Shown here: positions 8,856 through 16,834 of the stretch, piece after piece
Layout: each line of letters begins with the position of its first letter
Position numbering within the stretch: position 1 is the first letter of the stretch
Assembly: GCA_022793095.1 (NCBI GenBank)
Contig: JAAWCD010000054.1
Location: 44,664-108,663 of the forward strand
Reading direction: 5' to 3'
Source: Oscillospiraceae bacterium
GTDB taxonomy: Bacteria; Bacillota; Clostridia; Oscillospirales; Oscillospiraceae
DNA length: 64,000 nt
Program-made: the position numbers and the translations under genes
Notes under the pieces: model-generated
Told to the model about the DNA's origin: nothing
What the model saw: the letters and a program-made list of their open reading frames with translations, nothing else
The model's database searches: none

Positions 8856-9107
8856 ATGCTGTTCGGGGTGAACATCTTTGACTATGGATGGAAGCCCACA
8901 GGCCGGATGGCGGAGGTGCGGGATCCGCTCCACGGCGACAGGTTTTGTTTCAGCATTTACGAGGTGGAAATCGGGAAAATTCGGTACGAATTCGCCGCTG
9001 GGGAATTCAGCAATTGTGTTTGGGGCTTTTACCTGCCGGCGGAAAAGGAAGCGCCTTTGCCATTCCAGCCAGAAAGCGGGGGCAAAATTTCTCCTGTTTC
9101 TGGATGA
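8856..9107 (+). CDS. Small protein of unknown function between murE and mraY
   Basis: An 83-residue reading frame starting MLFGVNIFDYGWKPTGRM, with aromatic residues spread along its length and no membrane segment or signal peptide. I do not recognise it. In favour of a real gene: it fills most of the 388-base gap between murE and mraY, its composition looks protein-like (FCFSIYEVEIGKIRYEF could form beta strands), and it is co-directional. Against: no clear ribosome site precedes the ATG, and the frame stays open upstream into the end of murE, so the true start could be earlier. It lies where murF is found in many relatives but shows no Mur ligase motif, so it does not look like a MurF remnant. 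Confidence 0.5.
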   Translation: MLFGVNIFDYGWKPTGRMAEVRDPLHGDRFCFSIYEVEIGKIRYEFAAGEFSNCVWGFYLPAEKEAPLPFQPESGGKISPVSG

Positions 9108-9188
9108 TTTCCGAGTGGAAAACCCCCTGGGTCTGTGCTACAATAAGACAGTTTGCAAGATTCAGAGCAATGCGGAGGTTGACAAAAG

Positions 9189-10175
9189 ATGAGATTGATT
9201 TTAAGCTTCTCGGTGGCGTTCCTGGCCAGCTTTCTTCTGGGCCAGGTGCTGATTCCCTGGCTGCGGCGGCTGAAAGCCGGCCAGTCCATCCGGGAGGACG
9301 GTCCCACCTGGCACATGTCCAAGCAGGGCACCCCCACCATGGGCGGGCTGATTTTTATCATTGGCATTGCCATCGCGGTGTTTACCATCGGCTGGAGCGA
9401 CCTGACCGGAGGCCGGCGGGGGGGCTTGTTCGTCCTGCTCTTCGCTCTGGTGTTCGGCGTCATCGGATTCATTGACGATTTCGTCAAGGTGAAGCATCAC
9501 CAGAACGAGGGGCTGACCGTGGCCCAGAAGTTTCTCCTTCAGCTGGCGGCGGCAGTGGCCTTCACGGTGCTGATGCGCTCCGAGGGCTACCTCTCTCCCA
9601 ACCTCTATGTGCCCTTCCTGAATGTGGAGCTGACCTTGCCCTGGGGGCTGTACATGGTTTTTGCGGCCTTTGTGATTGTGGGCGCCGTGAACGCGGTCAA
9701 CATCACCGACGGCATCGACGGGCTGGCCACGGGCGTGACCATGCCGGTGGCCCTGTTTTACACCGCTGTGGCCATCTATTGGGGCCACCAGGAGCTGGGG
9801 GTCTTCGGCGCGGCTCTGTTCGGGGGGCTGTGCGCGTTTCTGATTTACAACTTCCACCCGGCAAAGGTCTTTATGGGGGACACTGGCTCCCTGTTCCTGG
9901 GGGGCGTGGTGTGCGGCATGGCCTTTGCCCTGGACATTCCCCTGGCGCTGATTCTGGTGGGCATCATCTATATCGCGGAGACGCTTTCGGACATTTTGCA
10001 GGTCGCCTACTTCAAGCTGACCCACGGAAAGCGGATTTTCCGCATGGCTCCTCTGCACCATCACTTTGAGATGGGCGGCTGGAGCGAGGTGAAGCTGTTC
10101 GGCGTCTTCTCCGGCATCACCCTGATCGCCTGTCTCTTGGCCTTTTGGGGGATCATCAACCGGTTCCCGGTGTAA
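9189..10175 (+). CDS. mraY: Phospho-N-acetylmuramoyl-pentapeptide transferase MraY
   Basis: A 328-residue polytopic enzyme with about ten membrane helices that transfers phospho-MurNAc-pentapeptide to undecaprenyl phosphate, making lipid I on the cytoplasmic face. The catalytic Asp motifs are GFIDDFVKV, NITDGIDGLATG and FMGDTGS, and the histidine-rich loop reads APLHHHFEMGGW, all in the expected order. GTPTMGG near residue 50 is also conserved. Start ATG at 9189 with GGAGG at 9174-9178. Normal length for the family. It lies upstream of ftsW and murG, as is usual except that murD is missing between them. Confidence 0.97.
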   Translation: MRLILSFSVAFLASFLLGQVLIPWLRRLKAGQSIREDGPTWHMSKQGTPTMGGLIFIIGIAIAVFTIGWSDLTGGRRGGLFVLLFALVFGVIGFIDDFVKVKHHQNEGLTVAQKFLLQLAAAVAFTVLMRSEGYLSPNLYVPFLNVELTLPWGLYMVFAAFVIVGAVNAVNITDGIDGLATGVTMPVALFYTAVAIYWGHQELGVFGAALFGGLCAFLIYNFHPAKVFMGDTGSLFLGGVVCGMAFALDIPLALILVGIIYIAETLSDILQVAYFKLTHGKRIFRMAPLHHHFEMGGWSEVKLFGVFSGITLIACLLAFWGIINRFPV

Positions 10176-10178
10176 CGA

Positions 10179-10292
10179 GTTCTTTTTCACGGGAGAAAAA
10201 GAAGAAAAAAGAGCTTCAAACTGAGGTCTTGCGCCAGATTTCTGGTAGAACCAGTTTAAAGTTCTTTGCCAAGCTTTCGTTCAAGAAAGCGG
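10179..10292. repeat. Family A intergenic repeat, full inverted unit, before ftsW
   Basis: A degenerate left half (TTCTTTTTCACGGGAGAAAAAGAA) faces an intact right half, GTTTAAAGTTCTTTGCC, with hairpin GCTTTCGTTCAAGAAAGC. The right hairpin abuts the GGAAGGAGG site of ftsW. Confidence 0.88.
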
Positions 10293-10303
10293 AAGGAGGA
10301 TCT

Positions 10304-11539
10304 ATGGGAAAAAAACCGAAAAGAGACTTGACCCGGTCAGAGCAGTTGGCACGGGGTCCCATGGACCTGACCTTCCTGATGCTGGTTTGCATGCTGCTGG
10401 GCATCGGCCTCATCATGCTGCTGTCGTCCTCCTCCATCGCCGCGCAGTATGATAAGGCTGCCAAATATACGGCCACCCACTATTTTACCAATCAGCTGAT
10501 TTTTGGTATGGCCGGGCTGGCGATTATGTATCTGGCCTCCCGCATCAATTATCAGAGCTACCGCATCCTGTCGATTGTGGCCATGGTTGCCGCTTATGTC
10601 CTGCTGGTACTGGTCTTTTCCCCGATTGGCTACGGAAAAGCCACTACGGGAGCGCAGCGGTGGATTCACGTTGGCCCTCTGGGCAGCCTCCAGCCCTCGG
10701 AGGTGGCCAAGGTTGCCGTCATCCTCTACTTTTCTGCCCGGCTTTCCAAACGAAATGACGGAGAAATCAAGTATCCAAAGGGCCGCCTGATTTCTCCTCT
10801 GGAGGAAATCCGTGGGCTTTCCCGCAAATTTGGTTTCTCCGAGCTGATTCCCTACATTTTGGTTTTGGGCTCTGTCGCCGTTCTCATGCTGTTGGAACCC
10901 CATGTGTCCGGCACAATTCTGGTCTTCATCGGCGCGGCGGCGGTGCTGTTCGCCTCCGGCATCAAAATGTACTGGTTCGTGGGCGGCGGCGCTGTGGCGG
11001 CCATTGGCATGTGGTTTGTCATGAACACCATGGCCCACTCCAGCGCCCGGCTCGCCGTATGGAAGGACCCCTGGACGGCCTATTATGTGGACGGAAATGA
11101 CAAGGCGTATCAGATCGTTCAGTCCCTGATGGCCGTGGGCTCCGGGGGACTGATGGGCCGGGGCTTCGGGCAGAGTATCCAGAAGTACAACTACCTGCCC
11201 GAGGAGCAGAATGACTTTATCTTCGCCATTGTCTGCGAGGAGCTGGGCCTCATCGGGGCCAGCTTGATTATCCTTCTCTTCATTCTGCTCATTCTGCGGG
11301 GGTACTGGATTGCCCTCCACGCGCGGGACCGGTTCGGCTCCCTGGTGACGGTAGGTATCATCACCCTGCTGGCCGCTCAGGTGTTTTTGAACATCGCCGT
11401 GATTACCAACCTGATTCCCACCACCGGCATTTCGCTGCCGTTTTTCAGCTATGGGGGCACGGCGCTTATCATACAGCTGGGTGAAATGGGGATTATATTA
11501 GGGGTTTCCAGGCAGATACCAGCGCCGTCCCAGGGATAG
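10304..11539 (+). CDS. ftsW: SEDS peptidoglycan polymerase FtsW
   Basis: A 411-residue membrane protein of the SEDS family, the septal glycosyltransferase that works with a class B PBP. The ATG at 10304 follows GGAAGGAGGATCT; the longer frame from 10145 would read through the repeat and is rejected. About ten hydrophobic segments are visible. Conserved SEDS features include GAQRWIHVGPLGSLQPSEVAK, the extracellular loop with AYQIVQSLMAVGSGG and GRGFGQS, and the C-terminal ISLPFFSYGGTALI. The N-terminal cytoplasmic tail is long and basic. Neighbours mraY and murG supply and consume its substrate pathway. Confidence 0.95.
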   Translation: MGKKPKRDLTRSEQLARGPMDLTFLMLVCMLLGIGLIMLLSSSSIAAQYDKAAKYTATHYFTNQLIFGMAGLAIMYLASRINYQSYRILSIVAMVAAYVLLVLVFSPIGYGKATTGAQRWIHVGPLGSLQPSEVAKVAVILYFSARLSKRNDGEIKYPKGRLISPLEEIRGLSRKFGFSELIPYILVLGSVAVLMLLEPHVSGTILVFIGAAAVLFASGIKMYWFVGGGAVAAIGMWFVMNTMAHSSARLAVWKDPWTAYYVDGNDKAYQIVQSLMAVGSGGLMGRGFGQSIQKYNYLPEEQNDFIFAIVCEELGLIGASLIILLFILLILRGYWIALHARDRFGSLVTVGIITLLAAQVFLNIAVITNLIPTTGISLPFFSYGGTALIIQLGEMGIILGVSRQIPAPSQG

Positions 11540-11562
11540 CGGCCTGCCGGGGTGCAGGGGGC

Positions 11563-11581
11563 CTGGGGGCGGAGCCCCCAG
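11563..11581. other. Short GC hairpin after ftsW
   Basis: CTGGGGGC GGA GCCCCCAG forms an 8-bp stem with a 3-base loop. It lies between the ftsW stop and the family A repeat; no T-run follows, so it is not a canonical terminator. Confidence 0.5.
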
Positions 11582-11591
11582 ATAGACGCGC

Positions 11592-11635
11592 CTTCTTTTT
11601 CTTGAAAGAAAAAGAAGCAAAAAGAACTTTAAACG
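11592..11635. repeat. Family A intergenic repeat, half unit in reverse orientation, before murG
   Basis: Hairpin CTTCTTTTTCTTGAAAG with AAAGAAAAAGAAG, then GCAAAAAGAACTTTAAAC. Here the tail rather than the hairpin faces the downstream gene. Confidence 0.88.
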
Positions 11636-11649
11636 GGATGTGAATACAC

Positions 11650-12783
11650 ATGAAAATCGTCTTCACCTGCGGCGGCACCGCAGGCCATATCAACCCGGCG
11701 GTGGCCCTGGCCCGCATGTTCCAGGAACGTGTTCCCGGTGTGGAGCTTCTTTTTGTGGGCGCGGACGGCGGCATGGAAACCCGTCTGGTGCCTCGGGAGG
11801 GGTATAACATCCGGACCGTGACCATCACCAACTTTCAGCGGTCCCTTTCCCCGGCGAGCCTCCGCCACAACTTGGGCACGCTCCGGAACCTGAGCCGATC
11901 CCGCCGCCAGGCTGCCGCTATTCTGGACGATTTTCAGCCTGACCTGGTGGTGGGCACTGGCGGCTACGCCTCCTTCCCCGTGGTGCGGGAGGCAGCCCGC
12001 AGGGGCATTCCCACAGCCGTTCACGAGTCCAACGCCTGCCCTGGCCTGACCACAAAAATGCTCTCCAAGCATGTGAGCCGCGTCATGGTAGGCTTTGAGG
12101 AGTCCCGGCAGCACTACCCCCGGCCTGACCGGGTGGTGGTCACAGGCACGCCGGTTCGGGGGGACTTCTTTGCCCTGACCAGGGCCGAGGCCCGGGCAAA
12201 GCTGGGCCTCACCGGTGAAAAGCCGGTGGTGCTGTCCTACTGGGGATCGCTGGGGGCCCAGGAGATGAACCGGCAGATGGTGGACTTCATCCGGCTGGAG
12301 TGCGGGGCGGGCTGTCCCTTCCACCATATCCACGGAGCGGGGAAACGGTATTATCCTGGGGTGCTGGAGGGACTGAAACGGGCCGGTGTCCGGCTGGAGA
12401 ACCATCCTTCCGTGGACGTGCGGGAATATATCTACGACATGGCGGTGGATATGGCCGCAGCCGACCTGGTGATCTGCCGGGCGGGCGCTTCTACCATCTC
12501 CGAGCTGGAGGCGATTTCCAAGCCTTCGATTTTAGTTCCCTCACCCAACGTGACCGCCAACCACCAGGAGAAAAACGCCCGCGTTCTGGCGGAGCGGGGG
12601 GCGGCTGTGCTGATGCTGGAGCAGGAGAGCTCCGGCCAGAAGCTTTATGACAGGGTAAAGGGCCTGCTGGACCGGCCCGGTGAGCTGGAGTCCATGCGCC
12701 GGAAGCTGGGGGAGATGGCTGTCCAAAACGCCAACGAGCAGATCTATCAGGTGCTCTCCGGCTTGCTGAAAGGGGTCGGATAA
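11650..12783 (+). CDS. murG: UDP-GlcNAc:lipid I N-acetylglucosaminyltransferase MurG
   Basis: A 377-residue GT-B glycosyltransferase that converts lipid I to lipid II on the inner membrane face. The N-terminal G-loop CGGTAGHINPA, the VGTGGYASFP loop, the HESNACPG stretch and the C-terminal donor site ICRAGASTISELEA with PSPNVTANHQEKNA are all present. The ribosome site is poor: only GGGATG lies at a suitable distance from the ATG at 11650, directly after a family A repeat. Length and position are normal. Confidence 0.96.
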   Translation: MKIVFTCGGTAGHINPAVALARMFQERVPGVELLFVGADGGMETRLVPREGYNIRTVTITNFQRSLSPASLRHNLGTLRNLSRSRRQAAAILDDFQPDLVVGTGGYASFPVVREAARRGIPTAVHESNACPGLTTKMLSKHVSRVMVGFEESRQHYPRPDRVVVTGTPVRGDFFALTRAEARAKLGLTGEKPVVLSYWGSLGAQEMNRQMVDFIRLECGAGCPFHHIHGAGKRYYPGVLEGLKRAGVRLENHPSVDVREYIYDMAVDMAAADLVICRAGASTISELEAISKPSILVPSPNVTANHQEKNARVLAERGAAVLMLEQESSGQKLYDRVKGLLDRPGELESMRRKLGEMAVQNANEQIYQVLSGLLKGVG

Positions 12784-12854
12784 TCCCGAAGCCGTCCCCT
12801 TTTCCGCTCTTCCGCATAAAATGGGTTGAATCCAAAGAAGCGGAGGAGAAAAAT

Positions 12855-14111
12855 ATGAGTGCTTTCCTTGTGGAGGGCGGACGGCGCCTGTCCGGCGCGG
12901 TGGCGGTCCACGGCGCGAAAAACAGTGTTCTGCCCATTCTGGCCGCTACCCTGCTCAGCGGCGGCAGGAGTGTGATACATAATTGTCCCCGGCTGTCCGA
13001 TGTGGACGCCTCCCTGGCCATTCTGGAGCATCTGGGCTGCCGGACCAGCCGGGAAGGGGACACGGTGACGGTGGACTCCGGTCCCATGGACCGGTACGAC
13101 GTGCCGGACGCCCTGATGCGGGAGATGCGGTCCTCTGTCATCTTTCTGGGGGCGATTCTGGCCCGGACCGGCCAGGCCAGCCTGTCCCGGCCTGGAGGCT
13201 GTGAGCTGGGGCCCCGGCCGATTGACCTCCATCTGGCCGCCCTGCGGGCCATGGGGGCCCGCGTGGAGGAGCGGGGCGGCGACCTGCTGTGCGGCGCTGG
13301 AGCCGGGCTGACGGGCTGTACCATCACATTGGCGATTGCCAGCGTGGGGGCCACGGAAAACGCCATGCTGGCCGCCTGTGGGTGCGGGGGGACCACAACC
13401 ATCCTCAACGCGGCCCGCGAGCCGGAGATTCTGGACTTGCAGCGCTTTTTGAGGGCTATGGGGGCGCGGGTGGAGGGCGCGGGCACTTCCACAGTTGTGG
13501 TGGAGGGCCGCAGGCCCCTCCACGACTGCGAGCACCGGGTCATGGCCGACCGGATTGTAGCGGCCACCTATCTGGCGGCAGGCGCGGCGGCGGGGGGCGA
13601 GGTGCTGGTGACCGGCATAGACGGCCGGCAGCTGTCCACGGTGACGGCGGTGCTCCGGGAAGCGGGGTGCAGGCTCCACAGCGAGGGAGACTTCATCTCC
13701 CTCCGGCGGGATGGCGTTCTGCGGGGGGTGCGGCCCATTCGCACAGCTCCCTATCCGGGTTTTCCCACGGACGCGCAGCCGCCGGTGATGGCCGCCCTCT
13801 GTGCCGGTGAGGGGACCACGGTGCTGGTGGAGACGATTTTCGAGAACCGGTTCCGCCACGCCAGTGAGCTGGCCCGCATGGGCGCGGATATCCGGGTGGA
13901 AGGCCGGGTGGCTGTGGTGTGCGGCGTACCCCGGCTCCACGGAGCGCCGGTGGAGGCGGCGGACCTTCGGGGCGGCGCGGCCCTGCTGGTGGCCGCTCTG
14001 GGCGCGGAAGGGGAGAGCCGGATTACCGGACTGCGGCACATCGACCGGGGATATGACCGGGTGGAAGAGGCCCTGACCGCCCTGGGCGCGTCCGTGGACC
14101 GGGTGGAGTGA
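12855..14111 (+). CDS. murA: UDP-N-acetylglucosamine 1-carboxyvinyltransferase MurA
   Basis: A 418-residue EPSP-synthase-fold enzyme catalysing the first committed step of peptidoglycan synthesis. The substrate-binding Lys-Asn pair is in HGAKNSVLP (about residues 22-23). The catalytic Cys, the residue alkylated by fosfomycin in other MurA enzymes, is present at about 116 in GGCELGPRPIDLH. The catalytic Asp region TDAQPP is near residue 305. The ATG at 12855 follows GGAGGAGAAAAAT. Many Firmicutes have two murA genes; this one is the dcw-linked copy. Confidence 0.96.
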   Translation: MSAFLVEGGRRLSGAVAVHGAKNSVLPILAATLLSGGRSVIHNCPRLSDVDASLAILEHLGCRTSREGDTVTVDSGPMDRYDVPDALMREMRSSVIFLGAILARTGQASLSRPGGCELGPRPIDLHLAALRAMGARVEERGGDLLCGAGAGLTGCTITLAIASVGATENAMLAACGCGGTTTILNAAREPEILDLQRFLRAMGARVEGAGTSTVVVEGRRPLHDCEHRVMADRIVAATYLAAGAAAGGEVLVTGIDGRQLSTVTAVLREAGCRLHSEGDFISLRRDGVLRGVRPIRTAPYPGFPTDAQPPVMAALCAGEGTTVLVETIFENRFRHASELARMGADIRVEGRVAVVCGVPRLHGAPVEAADLRGGAALLVAALGAEGESRITGLRHIDRGYDRVEEALTALGASVDRVE

Positions 14112-14119
14112 TTTTTTCC

Positions 14120-14233
14120 GTTCTTTTCTTGAAAGAAAAGAACCAAAAGAACTTTAAACTGATTCTGCTGAAAGAGTGCCGTAAGCGCGGGGCTTAAAGT
14201 TCTTTTTGCTTCTTTTCCGTTCAAGAAAAAGAA
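14120..14233. repeat. Family A intergenic repeat, full inverted unit, before ftsQ
   Basis: Left hairpin TTCTTTTCTTGAAAGAAAAG with tail AACCAAAAGAACTTTAAAC and GATTCTGCTG, a short spacer, then the facing TTAAAGTTCTTTTTGCTTC half and hairpin. Both halves are intact. Confidence 0.92.
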
Positions 14234-14259
14234 GGAACAACACGAAAGAAGGTGATGCA

Positions 14260-15027
14260 GTGGCAAGACAGCGCAGGCATAAGAGCAAGCCCCGGCGGAG
14301 CCGGGGCCGGTTCGCCAGGGTCTATCAGCTGTTGTCCGCCGTTCTGATTGTGGCCGCGGTGATTGCCGGCTGCATCGTCTTCTTCAAGGTTCAGACCATT
14401 GAGGTGGCGGGCAATCACCGCTACACCGCGGAGGAGATCATCGCGGTGAGCGGGATTCAGGTGGAGGACAACCTTTACACCATGAACAAATTTGACATCC
14501 GGGCCCAGGTGCTGCGGGAGCTGCCGTACATTCAGGACATGACCATCCGGCGCCGCCTGCCGGATACCATCGTCATCACGGTGGAGGAGAGCCCGGCGGT
14601 GGCCGCGGTCTCCGATGGGGAACGGTGGTGGCTGATGAACTGGGAAGGCAAGCTGCTGGAGCCAACGGAGGACGCTGGCGGCGTGATGGAGGTTCGGGGG
14701 CTGGTGCCGCTGGTTCCCAACGCGGGGGGAATTCTGGCGGTGGACGAGTCTCAGAAGCTCCAGTATCAGGCCCTTCTGAAGATTATCGCCCAGCTGGAGG
14801 CCCACGGGCTTTTGGCCCGCATCAACTGGATGGACCTGAGCTCTGAGACCTTGGTGACCATGGAAATGGACGGCGGGCGGTTTCGGGTGGAGGTGCCGCT
14901 GGTCTGCGACTTCGGACAGAAGTTCCGCGTTTGGGCCGGAGCCCTGGCCAGTGACAGGCTGGCGCCTGAGGACACAGGGCTGTGGGACCTCACGCTGTCA
15001 GACAGCGTCAATCTGGTGCCATGGTAG
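14260..15027 (+). CDS. ftsQ: Cell division protein FtsQ/DivIB
   Basis: A 255-residue bitopic protein. It has a basic cytoplasmic tail (about residues 1-22), one membrane helix (about 23-46, rich in Val, Ala and Ile), then an extracellular POTRA domain beginning QTIEVAGNHRYTAEEI and containing MTIRRRLPDTIVITVEE, followed by the beta domain. It recruits and stabilises the FtsL-DivIC pair at the septum. The start is taken as GTG at 14260, preceded by GAAGGTGATGCA; the frame from 14206 would translate the repeat. It lies between murA and ftsZ; ftsA is not present. Confidence 0.9.
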   Translation: MARQRRHKSKPRRSRGRFARVYQLLSAVLIVAAVIAGCIVFFKVQTIEVAGNHRYTAEEIIAVSGIQVEDNLYTMNKFDIRAQVLRELPYIQDMTIRRRLPDTIVITVEESPAVAAVSDGERWWLMNWEGKLLEPTEDAGGVMEVRGLVPLVPNAGGILAVDESQKLQYQALLKIIAQLEAHGLLARINWMDLSSETLVTMEMDGGRFRVEVPLVCDFGQKFRVWAGALASDRLAPEDTGLWDLTLSDSVNLVPW

Positions 15028-15103
15028 TTTTTCTGGATGGGGCTGAAAAGGGGGATTTCCTATATTTTGTGATAAATTGTCGGAAGAAAACCAACATAAG
15101 GTA

Positions 15104-15132
15104 TTGACCCTGTCTGCAAATGGATGTAAAAT
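15104..15132 (+). promoter_or_regulatory. Sigma-A type promoter of ftsZ
   Basis: TTGACC at 15104-15109 and TAAAAT at 15127-15132 with a 17-bp spacer, 73 bases before the ftsZ start. The 177-base gap after ftsQ is A/T-rich here, unlike its surroundings, so ftsZ has its own promoter in addition to any read-through. Confidence 0.8.
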
Positions 15133-15204
15133 ATATAATTAAGGCATTTCATCGTTTTTGGACGGGACACACAGTTCCGTACTTGTACATAGGAGGATGC
15201 AGTT

Positions 15205-16323
15205 ATGGCGTTTGGATTTGAGTCCGGTCCCGACCAGGTGGTAAATATTAAGGTGATTGGCGTAGGCGGCGGCGGAAACAACGTGGTCAACCGTATGGTC
15301 CGGTCCGGCACGAAGGGCGTAGACTTTGTGGCTGTCAATACGGACAAGCAGGCGTTGAACGTGTCTGAGGCCACCTACAAGATTCAGGTGGGTGAGAAGC
15401 TCACAGGCGGCAAGGGCGCGGGCTCCAATCCGGAGGTGGGCCGCAAGGCCGCGGAGGAAAACCGCAGTCAGATTGCCAAGGCTCTGGAGGAGACGGACAT
15501 GGTTTTCGTCACTGCCGGTATGGGCGGCGGCACGGGCACGGGCGGCGCGCCCATTGTGGCCGACGTGGCGCGGGAGCAGGGAATTCTGACCGTTGGCGTG
15601 GTCACCAAGCCCTTCGCTTTTGAGGGCCGCCGGCGGATGGACCAGGCGGAGAAGGGCATCGAGGAGCTGCGGAGCAAGGTGGACTCGCTGGTCATCATCC
15701 CCAATGAGCGGCTGAAGCACGCCACGGACCAGAAGATTACCTTTGCCAACGCCTTTGAGATTGCGGACGATGTGCTCCGTCAGGCGGTGCAGTCCATTTC
15801 CGACCTCATCAAGAACACGGGCTTCATTAACCTGGACTTCGCGGATGTGACCGCCATCATGAAGGACGCGGGCTACGCCCACATGGGCGTTGGCCGGGCG
15901 GCAGGGAAGGAGAAGGCGGAGGAGGCGGCCAAGATTGCCATTTCCTCCCCGCTGCTGGAGACCTCCATCAACGGGGCCAAGGGCGTTCTGCTGAACATCA
16001 CCGGCTCTATGGACATCGGCCTGGAGGAGGTGGAGACTGCTGCTGATCTGGTGCGTCAGGCGGCGAATCCCGACGCTAACATCATTTTTGGCGCGGCCTT
16101 TGACGAGACCATGGAGGATGAGATCCGGGTCACAGTCATCGCCACCGGATTCGACGAGGAGAGCGAGGGGATGACGCCCAACGCCTTTTCCTCCGCCAGC
16201 CAGAAGGTGGTGAAGGAGGGGGTCAACGCCGCAGTGGAGTCTGCCAAGCAGGCGGCGTCTTCTGAGGGTAGTATTGATGATGATTTTGACCAGATTTTTG
16301 CCATCTTTAACCATCGGAAGTAA
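15205..16323 (+). CDS. ftsZ: Cell division GTPase FtsZ
   Basis: A 372-residue tubulin homologue that polymerises into the Z ring. The nucleotide site [15 protein letters not shown] (about residues 13-27), the tubulin signature [14 protein letters not shown] (about 107-120) and the synergy-loop region [11 protein letters not shown] are all present. The linker is short and the extreme C-terminus ends [14 protein letters not shown], only a loose match to the usual DIPxFLR peptide that binds FtsA, SepF and other tethers. The start follows AGGAGGATGCAGTT, and the gene has its own promoter and a strong terminator. Confidence 0.98.
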   Translation: MAFGFESGPDQVVNIKVIGVGGGGNNVVNRMVRSGTKGVDFVAVNTDKQALNVSEATYKIQVGEKLTGGKGAGSNPEVGRKAAEENRSQIAKALEETDMVFVTAGMGGGTGTGGAPIVADVAREQGILTVGVVTKPFAFEGRRRMDQAEKGIEELRSKVDSLVIIPNERLKHATDQKITFANAFEIADDVLRQAVQSISDLIKNTGFINLDFADVTAIMKDAGYAHMGVGRAAGKEKAEEAAKIAISSPLLETSINGAKGVLLNITGSMDIGLEEVETAADLVRQAANPDANIIFGAAFDETMEDEIRVTVIATGFDEESEGMTPNAFSSASQKVVKEGVNAAVESAKQAASSEGSIDDDFDQIFAIFNHRK

Positions 16324-16331
16324 TGACATGG

Positions 16332-16362
16332 AAATGGCCGCCCAAATGGGCGGCCATTTTTT
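16332..16362 (+). terminator. Rho-independent terminator after ftsZ
   Basis: AAATGGCCGCCC, loop AAAT, GGGCGGCCATTT, then T-run. It ends the dcw cluster. Confidence 0.95.
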
Positions 16363-16398
16363 CGGCATTACAGAAAGCTACCATAAGAACACAGACGC

Positions 16399-16506
16399 CT
16401 TTGAAAGAAGGCCTTGCAAAGAACTTCAAACTGGATCTGCCGGAAATCTGGCATGAGAACACAAGCTTAAAGTTCTTTTTGCTTCTTTTTCTTTCAAGAA
16501 AAAGAA
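16399..16506. repeat. Family A intergenic repeat, full inverted unit, between ftsZ and corA
   Basis: Left half GAACTTCAAACTGGATCTGCCGG with a degenerate hairpin, right half TTAAAGTTCTTTTTGC with an intact hairpin. It lies upstream of the corA promoter, so it is outside that transcript. Confidence 0.88.
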
Positions 16507-16527
16507 TGGGAATTCCAGAGCTTAGGC

Positions 16528-16556
16528 TTGCAAAAGGGGAAGAAAGAGGCTATAAT
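16528..16556 (+). promoter_or_regulatory. Sigma-A promoter of corA
   Basis: TTGCAA at 16528-16533 and a perfect TATAAT at 16551-16556 with a 17-bp spacer. The start codon of corA is about 270 bases downstream, so the transcript has a long leader. Confidence 0.85.
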
Positions 16557-16563
16557 AGTTATG

Positions 16564-16834
16564 TTCGGGGGGTACCGGACAAAATGAAGCAATGAGGAGT
16601 GATATGCGCCGTGAGCAGCGACCCTTTGAGTCGAAAACCCATCCCAGCACAGCGGCGCATGGAACGGTAAGCTTAAGCTTCCTTTGACGCCGCGTCCCTG
16701 TTTTACGCGAGGCGGAAACGGGTATTATTTTGATGTGCGCGTCGTGATGCGCCGGTGCGGAAATCCGCACCGGTCCTGCCTCTATGTCCTGACGGCAGGA
16801 GCGGCGGCGCGCACGCGGAAAGGCGTGAGAAGCG
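16564..16834 (+). ncRNA. Structured 5' leader of corA, possible metal-sensing RNA
   Basis: About 270 bases lie between the promoter and corA and hold no convincing ORF. Perfect pairings are visible: ATGCGCCG (16604-16611) with CGGCGCAT (16653-16660), CGCGT with ACGCG around 16691-16709, and a strong hairpin CCGGTGCGGA/TCCGCACCGG (16752-16773). The length and folding resemble a riboswitch leader, which would make sense in front of a Mg2+/Co2+ channel. I could not match the known M-box or other metal riboswitch consensus from memory, and see no terminator T-run inside. Function is inference. Confidence 0.5.

Noticed and set aside
16564..16834. M-box Mg2+ riboswitch in front of corA.
   Set aside because: The characteristic M-box sequences could not be found; kept only as an unclassified structured leader.
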